A stretch of 64,000 nt of DNA from NCBI GenBank assembly GCA_036346225.1, contig JARFIW010001088.1:2046001-2110000 (forward strand). The letters are read 5' to 3'. Below the pieces are notes generated by a model, which worked only from the letters and a program-made list of their open reading frames with translations, did no database searches and was not told where the DNA came from. The DNA is from Platerodrilus igneus. Its lineage: Eukaryota; Arthropoda; Insecta; Coleoptera; Lycidae. The position numbers and the translations under genes are program-made. Numbering within the stretch: the first letter of the stretch is position 1; every line of letters begins with the position of its first letter. This document shows positions 22,761 through 33,556 of this stretch, piece after piece.

Positions 22761-25104
22761 AAGTTATCTCAAATTAGCCCTTAAGTTATTTTCCAAAATT
22801 TCAGTGTTCGTGCTATTCGAACTTGCACACTAGATGTAAAAGCATGAATTAGAAAGGTACTAAAGGGCATGACACCGAGAGCTTGCTGCATTAGTAGTAT
22901 TTGGTTGTTCTTGTTTGTCAGTTTCAGAAACCACACGTTAGCTACGAAGGTTAAGTTCATTGCCTGTTAGTCAAGTAAATAACCTGCATTAGGTTTAAAC
23001 CTTGAATATCTAATTTCTTATTATCAAAATTTTAGTGGTCAGTCATTGAAGTCTGAACCTAATATCAGATCTATGTTCAAGTTAGTTTAATACTAAACAG
23101 CAAGCGGGTTACTTGAAGTTTTGCATGTATGTTACATAAATTATAGTGATGTAGTAATTGTAAATGATATATAATTTTGTAGGGCTTGCTTTATAAGCGT
23201 TTAGATATTTAATGGTGTATGAAACTGTTATATTGTATTAATATTTTTACTGGCTTAGTAAATAATTTCTGTTGACTTATTTTATTAATGAATGTGTTCA
23301 AGAGTTGGTGCAAGTGTTAGAAGAGTAAGTTGTTCATTTATGACTGCAAAATACCACAAAAATCCACCATCTGATGTTTAAGGAACTCTGGCCCATGTAT
23401 TTATGGTCTTAAGTTTCCCTATCACCGATCGTTATGTTATATATAATGGATTTAAGTCAATTCCATGCTGTGCGACTTCAGATGTTTCACAAGGTTCCAA
23501 TTTGGAGTCTATTACTTATCACTTTTCAAGAAAAACCAATGAAATTTTCAATTATTATGGTTGTTTGTTCTAGTTTGTCAGTTTTGCTTACCTCTCAAGT
23601 CTATTGAATAAATTGATAACTGAATTTGATTGCCTCAAATTCTATTTATTGGATTAATTCCAACATTATATTATGTTTACATAACAATTGCATATAATGT
23701 TTGTAAAAGCATTAAATATTATTTCAGGCAACAAAATAGTCATTAATTTTCAATAGGTTTGAATATTGAGCAAAACTCACAAGTAGTAGTACTTATTTGA
23801 ATAGACCCCATTGGCGGCAAATTTGCTTTAGTTACGCAGATCAGTTCATAGGTGGCGCCAATGTTTTAGTTTGGTGTCATTACATTGCAGTTACCCTTAT
23901 ATTTTGTGTGTTATGTGCTTAAGTTCACTCATCTTTATGAAAGCAAAAGAATGAGTCAATACCTGTTTGTAGGAAAGGGATGGAATTTCTAAGGTATGGG
24001 TTCACGGTAACATAGAGGATTACTAACTCCAATCAAGTAGATGCAGATATTTTGTTAGTGCATTCCAACTAGCATCCTTCTCTTTCTTGCCTTGTGGAAC
24101 TAAATCAATGCCTTGTTGAACAGGTAAGATTATTTGAGTATCTTCTGTCCTTTCCTTTCCTAGTAGAATAGCCGCCAATTTGTGAATGTATTGGAATTTT
24201 ACCTTGATGTTGAAAATATAATCTTGCTGTATTTTGGATTAAATAATTTAGTAAATTTCTTCTCCAAATTATAATCCTCCTAAAATGATTAAGTATGCTA
24301 TTGTAGCATTGATAATTACCCTAATGTGCTTGATGTAGTAAAAAAGGTTGGCCTTGCTGGTGCAATACTTCAAACTTCTTGGAAAAATTTTAATAATTAA
24401 CCAATAGTAATTGTTTTTCGCTAATCCGGCTCGAATACCATTTTATGATTGAATAAACTTCTCGATTGTAGTGCAGCTTGTATGTGTAGTTACATTAAAT
24501 AATAATAATTGAAAGCAGAGAAAACGTCTACTTTATTTGAAGGCTAACACATCAATCAATCCAGTGTCTGTCTGGTTAGGTAAAATTGGTACAGAGGCGC
24601 TACTAGGCGATGTAGCGGTAAAAATTCAAATTTAAAATTAAATAGAAGGCGTTAACAAACAGTGAACATAATCAGCTGATTGTAATAGTGTATGTAAATG
24701 ACATTGTTGTTTTTCTTTCGTTAAAGTCTTATTCAGTTTCCAGTTTTTATCAAGCTGTAACATTTAAAAATTCTTGCAATATTATTTGTGGACATTACCG
24801 CCACAAATTCGCTATTTCAGTATTTACTCAACAACGTTTTATTCCGTTATTGATTTTAGTATTCGTATAGATATAATAACTCAACAATTTTTCAAGGTAC
24901 ATAACAACTTCACACGAAATTGCAATCTGCAACATATTCTGTGGTTTCAGCTGATACATATTTACAAACGATTTTTACGTGCTCGTTGTTCCTTAACTAT
25001 AGTATCAAAGGTATTCTTGTTCGGTTGTCCATTCGTGACAGCACAATCACTTTTCGTTTCTTGTTTGGAAGTGAAGGGCCGCTTGTTGTGATTAGACAGT
25101 GAAG
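22761..25104. other. AT-rich sequence without recognised genes
   Basis: No domain or long frame recognised on either strand. The part next to 22760 should include the gypsy 5' leader and LTR, but without a partner LTR its limits cannot be set. A GGCGCTACTAGGCGATGTAGCGG block at 24594-24620 stands out by its G+C content. Confidence 0.4.
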
Positions 25105-25224
25105 ATGGCGCCAAAATTAAGTTTTCTTTGCAAAGGAGAAGAAAAAGATAAATTATGTGATAAAGAGTCGCAAGGCAGTCCTGATGTTCTATTTAAAGTG
25201 AAAAGTTGTTGGATACCTCAATGA
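25105..25224 (+). CDS. Small open frame, possible first exon of an unknown gene
   Basis: An ATG in strong start context (GAAGATGGCG) opens a 39-codon frame: MAPKLSFLCKGEEKDKLCDK, then ESQGSPDVLFKVKSC and a stop at 25222-25224. The Lys/Glu-rich composition looks protein-like, and the upstream 500 bases contain a locally G+C-richer patch that might be a promoter. I do not recognise the family. A later GT-AG bounded block at 26324-26371 has an open phase but does not fit this frame with a GT donor, so the two are not joined. It could be chance. Confidence 0.22.
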   Translation: MAPKLSFLCKGEEKDKLCDKESQGSPDVLFKVKSCWIPQ

Positions 25225-26900
25225 ATATCAGTTCATAGCAGCGGCTCACGTGTTGGTTATAATTTTATCTTCAAAACGTGCAACTTAGGTTTAATTCATA
25301 GAATCTAGTAATATATATTCTGATGCTGTTACATTCGACTAAAGTGGATTTACCGTCCGCATCTAAGAATGCAGTAAATTGTTTGGTTGACAGATGTATG
25401 GTTTAAGGTTAACAGGTGATTTGAAGTCGCTTGGTAATAAGACTTTGATTTTTTATGGTTATATTGCGTATTACGATGAATCATTAATTTATAAATAAAA
25501 AGATGTAGACTTATTGTTGAAAGGTTATAAACTACCTCATAGTGTTGAATGGAATCAACCATTTATTTCATGAATTATTTTGGGATGTACTTTCTTAAAA
25601 GGATTACCCTCTTCATAAATTTTGTAACCGCTACAATTTATAGAACAATTTTTATATTTTTGGTGATATCCTCGGGTTCATAAATTATTCTTAAACTTTT
25701 ACCTGCTCTACAAAAAAAAGTATTTTGCCCAAATATGTGATTGCCAATGTTAATTATAAAATCAAGTTTAATCTTCAATTTTAATGATACTGTGTATCTT
25801 GTTTACATTACATGTCAATATGTTCTCTTAATAAAGCCTAAAACCAGAAAGGTGAAAGTTAAGCAGAAATTAAAATATCTAATAATTTTACTAAATGTTG
25901 AGTAATAAAAAAAAATTTGAAGAATTTCGTAGCGCTACTCCAGACTATTAATCTTTAAAAAGTATTGTTGCATAAAAATCAGAAATTGTATTAAGAATTA
26001 GTAGTAATTAAATTATGAACTTAATGTTTTACCTTCTATGTGTAAAACATAAAACATATGCTAATGAGAATTTTGTTTGTGCTGAATTGCATTAATGATG
26101 GTATATAATCTGTTTTAAAAGAATATAGATTTATTTTTGACTTCAGTCTATTATTGAGTAATTATTAAATTCCTCCAAGGTGACAAGGTATTTGAAGGAT
26201 TCCACTTGCTATAAATCCATATAGTAATACAATAAAAATTAATTGTAATTGAAAATAAAGATTTTGTGTTTATACAGTATTATAAGGTAAAAACGGTATC
26301 TTTGTTTTTAGTGTTTATGTTTCAGAACAGTCCTAGGACCTCGCCAGTCCATTGAGGAAAAAGAACAGGAGTAAGTAATATATTTGTCGTGATCAAACTT
26401 TGTATTTAACATAAGATGGTGATAATTTAGGTTTTCAAATTTTATGTAATTTGATTCAGTCAGTTGCATTATAAAAATTTAGGTGATGTTCATTATTTTA
26501 TTTTCCAACTTTAATAAACCCACTGACCCAATCTCATGCGGTCACCGGTCAAAACCCAGTTAGCTAAAAGTCTTTTATGAGTTTTCTTTTTCTAAAAGCC
26601 GTTTTCCATTCTAACTTTACCCTGGGCTTGTTATTATCATATAAGAATTCTCGAACTGTTAAATAAAACTTTACTGAAAATAGTTTAACATAGCAGAGCC
26701 TTAGTCTTCAAAAGCATTTGTCAAAACTAACTGATAGTTAATTTCTTCAACAATGTAAGTACGTGAAAAGAATGTGCATTGAAGGGTTGGTTAATTTTGA
26801 TATTTTTACAATAATATGAATAAGAGGTAGAATGCAGTATTGATATTTAAGTCTAAGTAGAAAACGGGATTATCACGATAACGAAAAGTTATTACCAATT
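25225..26900. other. AT-rich sequence, nothing firm
   Basis: No recognised domain. One exon-like block (26324-26371), with TTTCAG before and GTAAGT after, encodes TVLGPRQSIEEKEQ in one phase; too short to name. Confidence 0.35.
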
Positions 26901-26904
26901 TTGG

Positions 26905-27460
26905 GTCCAGAGTTGGTTATGGACAATACGTCATAATGTTCTTGTGCACCTAATCCTACTTCAAGTTGGAAGAAAACAAATATGCAGAAGTGGTCGAAGG
27001 AACAAAATGTCTTTTTTAAATATAACTATACCAAGCCAGTATTATATTCCAAAATAAGGCTAAACCTCTTCATCGGATGTTTGTAATTGATCAGCTACTG
27101 GCATAGCATGGTGGTGTAGTATTGCATTTACCTACATTCATCCAAAACTACACCCTATCAAGAAGATATGGCCATTACTTAAAACCAAATCGCTGCATGT
27201 ACTATAACAATTAAAATAGATCATGTATGGAAGTTGGAAAAAAACATTCACAAAATATTGGGGTTAGTGGAAAAAAATATGTTTGCATGTTGTGAAAACT
27301 GAAACAGAGCATGTTGAACAAGAAACTTTTATAGCCAAGGTTCAAGACCTAATTATACGAATTGATGACAATAGTGATGATTCAGATGGTTATTTATAAT
27401 TAGGGGATGAATCAGATTATGATGAAAGTTTAGGACGTGAATCTATTTAAACTAATTTAT
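26905..27460 (+). pseudogene. Degenerate DDE transposase fragment (IS630/Tc1-mariner type)
   Basis: Broken frames read LVMDNTS, then a serine/lysine stretch SSWKKTNMQKWSKEQNV, then HLPTYIHPKLHPIKKIWPLL, matching the VMDNASYH and PPYHPELNPIE-W patterns of DDE_3 transposases, and finally an acidic tail DDNSDDSDGYL. Many stops and frameshifts. The relatively low-quality match makes the exact family uncertain; a related fragment lies at 48650-48980. Confidence 0.6.
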
Positions 27461-27859
27461 ATATCACACTCCTGTTAAATAGTTGAATGATAGTCTTCAC
27501 TAAGCACTTGTAGAAAATAAGTAAAATGGATTAATTATTTTGTTATATAAACTGGAAATTTTTAAAAACAAGAAAGCACGAGGCAAAGAGAAAATTCATA
27601 TAATTATTACATTTTGTTTTGTACCCAATCGTTTATACTGAGATGTTCAGAGCTGTGCCGAGGTATAGGTAATAAAAACTTTATCGCCGTCCAAAGACAA
27701 TTCATATTTTAATAGTGAAATTACGTACATTTGTAAAAATATGTTTTTTTATTAAAAATACAGTACATTAAAAATAAAAAAAGTGGACAAAAAACTTTAC
27801 AGTACAAAAATAAACAAAATGAACATTGGAAATGAACAAATTCGACAGAACAACGTTTT

Positions 27860-28440
27860 TTACAAAAATGTTGTTTTTCTTGCTTTATTTTGGGCAAAAT
27901 TTTTTATTAAATCTTGTATTTTTAGTAAACTATCACACGCATCATGCTCGATTGAAATTAAAGCTAAATTGTTCAATCTGTCTTGGGTTATTGTAGACTG
28001 TAAAAAATTTTTATTCATTTTAATATAGAAAATGATGGTTTTATCTTCAGCAACCACTACTGGTAAAGTTAATATTATTTTCAAAGCTATCGTTAAATTT
28101 GAAAATATCTGAACTACGTATTCTAAATTTTCAAGAGATTACCTTTATCGTAAACACGGTCTATCATTTCCAGCTTATCGGCTTAATCAGGTGCATCTAT
28201 GTCTTTCATTTCTTACATCATCAGATAATTTGATCTGCAAAACTCCAAACAGTATTTCCTAACTTCAACTTTTTCGCTCAAAATATCTAAAAATACAAAT
28301 CTTATTATGATAGTAATTTGTTCCTGACGTCTCATGTTGGGAGTCCAGTCTAATAACTTTGTAAAATATGGTTTTAAAAACTTTCTTTATTGAAGGTGAC
28401 TTTGATTCATTAATATTTATTTGAATACATTAGGTGAAAA
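27860..28440 (-). pseudogene. hAT transposase C-terminal remnant (ZMYM/TTF type)
   Basis: The minus-strand frame 28084-27860 ends with STITQDRLNNLALISIEHDA followed by DLIKNFAQNKARK. This is the conserved dimerisation end of hAT transposases of the zinc-finger-MYM/TTF kind (RLNNLALLSIE). Upstream pieces (IALKIILTLPVVVAE at about 28080) fit the segment just before it. A matching more N-terminal piece of such a protein lies at 29002-29200, on the other side of the fold-back element. The roughly 400 residues expected between them are missing. Confidence 0.75.
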
Positions 28441-28444
28441 TTTT

Positions 28445-29001
28445 AAAGTTTAGAAGAATGAGTGCCTTCAATTTGTGTTGTGCCATGGGAGCGACTTTGA
28501 GGTAGCCAATACGCTTAACGTGAAATCAGCTGATTAATCTTTATATAGTTAAATTTCATATAAATTCAATAACTTAAGGCTTGGAAAACATTTTTTAACA
28601 TGTTTTTATTTATACGATTAAAGGAATGGTTATTAAAGAAGTGTGCGATTACATTACCGTAAGGCATAAGCAGCCGTTTTTTCATATTTATCTTGAAGAA
28701 GAAAACTACCCTATTTTCACTAAATATCGTGGAAGTATGGTAGTTTTTCTCCTCGAGATAAATATTTAAAAACGGCTGCTTAGGCCTTACGATAACGTAA
28801 TCGCACACTTCTTTAATAACCATCCCTTCAATTGTATAAACAAAAACGTTAAAAATGTTTTTCAATCCACAGGTCATTAAATTTATATGACATTTAACTA
28901 TATAACAATTAATCAGCAGGTTTCACGTTAAGTGTATTGCCTATCTCAAAGTTGCTCCCAGGGCACAACACAAATTGAAGGCACTCATTCTTCTAAACTT
29001 T
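28445..29001. mobile_element. Fold-back (long inverted repeat) element, 557 bp
   Basis: Two arms of about 275 bp are inverted copies of each other at roughly 85-90% identity, meeting near 28723 with almost no spacer. The ends are AAAGTTTAGAAGAATGAGTG and its complement. No coding capacity; frames in either arm are mirror images. No clear target duplication. It sits within the hAT remnant. Transcripts would form a long hairpin. Confidence 0.9.
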
Positions 29002-29340
29002 CTTTATGTTTCCTCCTATAGTTGATAATATTTCATTTTGTATTTTATTTGCTAAAAAATGGGGCAACCGGCTTTCATCTATTTGAATAGGTTGGATATG
29101 TTCGGCCATAACTAAATCAAATTTTGAAATGGTTACAGACTTAAAAAAGATCGGTATTTTTTGAGAAGAGTGTATGTGTTGTTCTTCAAAAAGCTAAATT
29201 TTGTCGAGCTATTTACTGTACTATTACTATAATTCTTTCTAGAACCATTGACCGTTTGTTCCTTGAGCAATAATTCATAAGATTTATTTTTGAAGAATTC
29301 TACAACTGGGCCAAACCATTACAGCACTTAACGAGAATTT
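29002..29340 (-). pseudogene. hAT transposase fragment, N-terminal side
   Basis: The minus strand reads KFDLVMAEHIQP followed by HFLANKIQNEILSTIGGNIK, the segment of ZMYM-type hAT transposases that precedes the catalytic core (YLSHRIQNELI pattern). It borders the fold-back element directly. It is likely the other half of the remnant at 27860-28440. Confidence 0.65.
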
Positions 29341-29672
29341 TACTTTTCTCATGACATCAAATGTTGCCAGTTATTAAAACCAGTTTCGTCTCCTAAAGCA
29401 GGAGACTTATTTCTAAAAATTTTGCTTATGTCATTTTTATTTATAGAAAATCCAAAAGGCAACAAGAAAACTAGTAAAAAAATCTTGATTGCTAGGCATT
29501 TCTTTGCCTGGCAACACTGATTGTGCAAACAGTCGTTTTCTTTTTCGCTTTTAATTTTGATTATTAAAATGGCCCCACCTTGCGCAGGTCTTTTCACGGC
29601 CACCCGGCTTCCGATAATAATATTACACATCACCAAGAAGCTCGGTAAAATTTGCCATTGATCTTGACTGTA

Positions 29673-31187
29673 AGCCAGGGCTGCCACTTGATTACTTTTT
29701 CAACTATTGGTTACTTTTTGAAACAGATCACGTTTTTGTTACTTTTCTTTTATTTTGGTCACTTTCGGTTACTTTTTTGATAACCTAGCCAATTTTTTCA
29801 TGTTTTCGAATTTTTCTCGTTTCTAGATGCTGTGATTTTATACAAAACAAACAACCAATACTTTGAGCGTCTGTATATTGGTAAGCGAAATCTTCAACTT
29901 AGCTAGTATTGAATTAAGGTAAGTGCTTTATTTTTGTTTTTTGCAATTGTTTTCCTGTATTAGTCTATTGGCAGTATTAAATTCTTTAACCCTGAGGTGA
30001 GGTCCTAGCTGCCTGTTGCCGAATAAATGTTAATAGATGTTCGGAGGTCAATGTAGTTTACAGTTTGATGAAATAACAAATGTACAAAATAAAAAAAAAA
30101 TACAAGTAGCCATAAGATAGTCATCTAACAAAAATGAAAAAGTGTTTTCAGATCACATTTGCCTCTAAATAATATGTTGCACTTTAGTAGTGTATAGCCA
30201 AATGTAAAAAGTTATAACCTGTTGTGTACGATTAAACCTCTAAACAAAGTGGAGCACTGCTAGATTCACTTTTTTAATTTCATATTGTTATAGTCTAGGG
30301 TGTAACTGTTATAGTCCCGCGCGCGTGTGTTCAGAGCCACTTCGACAGTTGGCAACACATACTAATCAGATACAACAATATTGCACAACAAGATATTACG
30401 TCATAATTGCGTCTCAAATTGTAAATGTTTACAGTGATAAAAGAGGCGCCTTAAAGAAAAAGATAAAATGTACTCACTTAAAAATGTGGAACGCTTCACG
30501 GCTTTGTGGTTATTCTTGTGCAGGAGCCATACTCATCTTCGTGGATCTCGGCGTTGCCTTGTCTTCCCTCTGCTTCGTATGTAGCGGTACGATAAGGATA
30601 GATAGGGCACGATAAAAGGTAAGGAGGAAACCTACAATCTAAAAGAGAAAAGACAAAAGGGACGACACAGATAAACTTCGTTGGCTAATCCCCGTCGTGT
30701 CGGAAACCGCGCACTACTTCCTCACTCCACGTCCACGCATTCTCTTGTGCCGACACAACTGTCCGAAGTGACGGAAATGAACAAGTTTATTTTTTAAAAT
30801 ATTGGCGCGAATTCAGTCACATATTTAAAACTTAAACCAAAAATGACACATAGCCGATTTTCAGCATATAACAATATTCAGGTAATATTTACATTTTTCA
30901 GCTAGAAGTGTCTTTGAAAGAGCTCTACACTAAATTAGGTGGCTTCTAGTATAATTACCAATTTAGACAGGTACTTTTCGACAATAGTATTTCATGCCTA
31001 TTCAAGCGCATACACTAACCTCAACTTGAGAGTTGGAAACATTTATGTTGTTGCTTACAGCAGGATTACGGCCAACTAACTTAGTCCAAACTAGTTGAAA
31101 AAGTGACCAAAATTATGAAGAAAAGTAACTAAATAGTGACATCAGCATGGAAATAGTGACAGAATCGAACCATGATCTACCAGGGCT
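29673..31187. mobile_element. Non-autonomous inverted-repeat element, about 1.5 kb
   Basis: The two ends share inverted subterminal sequence: AGTTACTTTTCTT, ATTTTGGTCACTTTTTCAAC and TTGTTACTTTT-type words near 29690-29780 occur in reverse complement at 31090-31170. The outermost bases (AGCC-xx-GG) match loosely, so exact ends are uncertain by about 10 bp. No transposase frame lies inside. A 96-codon frame at 30325-30615 is not recognised. Repeated GGTTACTTTTT words at the ends recall hAT subterminal repeats; that is inference. Confidence 0.6.
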
Positions 31188-31319
31188 ATATCTTAGTTGA
31201 GTAGCCTTTAAAAGATTAAATAATCATTGATTTGGCAAATCAAAGTTTTGAAATGTATCGGTATTAGTATATGAATGTGTATTTATCAATAAAAAAATGG
31301 CATAGCTATTCAGAATACA

Positions 31320-33190
31320 CATGGTCAGGTTTTCGTTCTGCTTCTTTGTGCGAAGGTTAAGGGTGCACTCCTGAAGCCCATTACTACTCCACACTTAGAG
31401 CTTTGTGTAGCTATGCTGTTGGCTAAATCTTGCTGCTCAAGTTACAAAGACCTTAAGCATAGACCTTCATAAATCCATCTTTCGTTCTAATTCTATTGTT
31501 TTGGGGGTTGCTAAAAAAACCTCAATCAACTCAAAACTTTCGTTTGCAATAGAGTTGCAAACATACAATCATTGACTGCTCATTGTACATGGCAGCATGT
31601 CCACTAAAACAAATCCTTCCAGCATGCTTACAAAAGGAATACTCACTTCCAGTTGTTATGATGTAGTCTGTGGTGGAACAGTCCTGGCTGCATGAATCAG
31701 AAAGTTCATAACCTATTTTTGTAAATCATGTTTCCTGTTTACCAGATTTAAAATATACCGTAGCGTCATCATGAGTTTCAGGTCGAACCTTTTCCATGAG
31801 ACGCATTTTCTACTTTGAAAAAACTTCATTGCTTACTTTTTTCAGTTTATAAATGTCGTAAACCCCCTCACGGAGAGAAATTTGGCCTACTCACTTGTGA
31901 CGAGGTTTCTTTCCAGAAGAAATACAATGCCTACAAAAATGCATTACCATTCTAAAGACAAGCTCTGTTTCAAGTTTAACTCCTTTTCTTGACCCTGACA
32001 ATGTAATACACATTGGAGGTCATCTTGAAAATTCAGTTCTCTTGAGAAAAAACATCCAATTCTAATTTTCACAAAACACAGATTTGCTGAGCTTCTTATT
32101 CGTAAACACGCTTGTCTGTTGCACATTGGTGTTCAGTTGCTTCTTTCGCAAGTGTGAGAACAATATTGAATAATTGCCGGTCATAATCTTACAAAAGTTG
32201 TTGTCCATAATCTTCTCTGCTTTCGGATTTCACTCAAATCAACTAAACCCATTATGGAAAATCTTCCTGCTGATCGAGTGAGTCATGTCATTATCACCAT
32301 TTCATATAGTCGACATTGACTACTCTCGTCGATTCCAGATTGAAGATCGCAAAGGTGGCAGTATTAAAACTTCTAAGGCATACACTTCTCTTTTTATCTG
32401 CTTCACCACAAAGACTACCCACCTAGAATTAGTCACCGATCTTTCCAGTAGGCCATTTCTTATGACTTTTCAGATTTATTGCTTGTAGGGGTAAACCTAG
32501 TAACGTTTACTCTGATTATGGTTCAAATTTCGTCGGCGCCAATTCAAAACTTCTTGAACTGGGCAATTTCCTTCTCTCTCAGCAAACTGTTATTCCAGAT
32601 AGACTTGATATGGGCTGACACTTCATTCCTCTGCATACTCTGCACTTTGGAGGCTTATGGGAGATGAAATCAACATCATTTGCGCAGGTTCTTAGGATCT
32701 ACACTTTTTACATATGAAGAATTTTCTACCGTGTTAGAACAAGTGGAGGTCATTTTGAATTTGATACCTTGTCTCCCAATTTACTTCCATTGACTCCTGA
32801 TCGTTTTCTTATTGGTCGCTCGCTGACATCTGCTCCTGATACTTCTCTAAGTCACATCAAGGAAACTAGGAAGGATAATTCCCAATGCATTTAGCTTCTG
32901 CAATAACAAATGTGGTCCTGCTGGAGCAAGATATATATATTCGAACTTCAACAGCATCAAAAATGGCATTCCAATTTCTCCGATCTTCAAGGTACTTCGG
33001 TGCTGATTAAAGAAGACGATCTTCCTGTGTTGCAGTGATGTCTTGGGTGCATTGTAAGTATTAATCCTGGTTCCGACAGATTGAATCGCATCGCATCAAT
33101 AAAAACCCGTGCGAGTGTGATTTGCCATTCATTTTCTAAGGTATGTCCGCTTCCTCTTGACAGCAAATAGATGACATTTTAAAATTTGTC
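31320..33190 (+). pseudogene. BEL/Pao 3' fragment (BEL2): RNase H end, integrase
   Basis: Broken plus-strand frames read KVKGALLKPITTPHLELCVA (RNase H region, about 31360), GGHLENSVL and RKHACLLHIG (integrase zinc region, about 32010-32130), then PFHIVDIDYSRRFQ and ICFTTKTTHLELVTDLS (integrase core, 32300-32450). The segment RRGKPSNVYSDYGSNFVGAN keeps the second catalytic Asp with DYG for DNG. The C-terminal LTPDRFLIGRSL follows at about 32800. The opposite strand orientation and sequence differences show it is a different copy from BEL1. Many frameshifts and stops. Confidence 0.86.
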
Positions 33191-33556
33191 GGTGCCTTAT
33201 TGTTTCATTAAAATGTGTTTTTCCAATGCCTGGTGTATGTTAGGGATTTGTAAGTGTTGTAACGCAAAAGGAATGAGCGGGGTTGATGCACGGCTGCATT
33301 TCATACTTATCATCTAGTTCGGTTTGATTTCGCTCTTTGCTACAAATTCCGCACGTAGATCGAAGTGAGTACACATATTTGTATTCAGAACGCCACAGTC
33401 TGGCAAGAATGTAATATTTATTAAATTCTGTTCAAGTTCATCATTTACTTTAATGTAAAGTAAACATTTTATTTATTCAAACACTTTCAATTACTTCAAT
33501 TCTTAATACTTCATCAAAAGCAAGAAACCAGTGTTAGGATTAAGCTGGTTCTAGAG
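33191..33556. other. Possible BEL2 3' end or LTR remnant
   Basis: Non-coding sequence directly after the BEL2 integrase C-terminus and before the hAT insertion. It contains TGTTAGGGATTTGTAAG at 33237, which could be an LTR start, but no partner LTR is present to prove it. Confidence 0.3.

Noticed and set aside
28566..28877. 103-codon minus-strand frame
   Set aside because: It reads across the two arms of the fold-back element; arm symmetry explains it.
29349..29687. 112-codon minus frame upstream of the hAT fragment
   Set aside because: No domain and it overlaps the left end of the inverted-repeat element at 29673.
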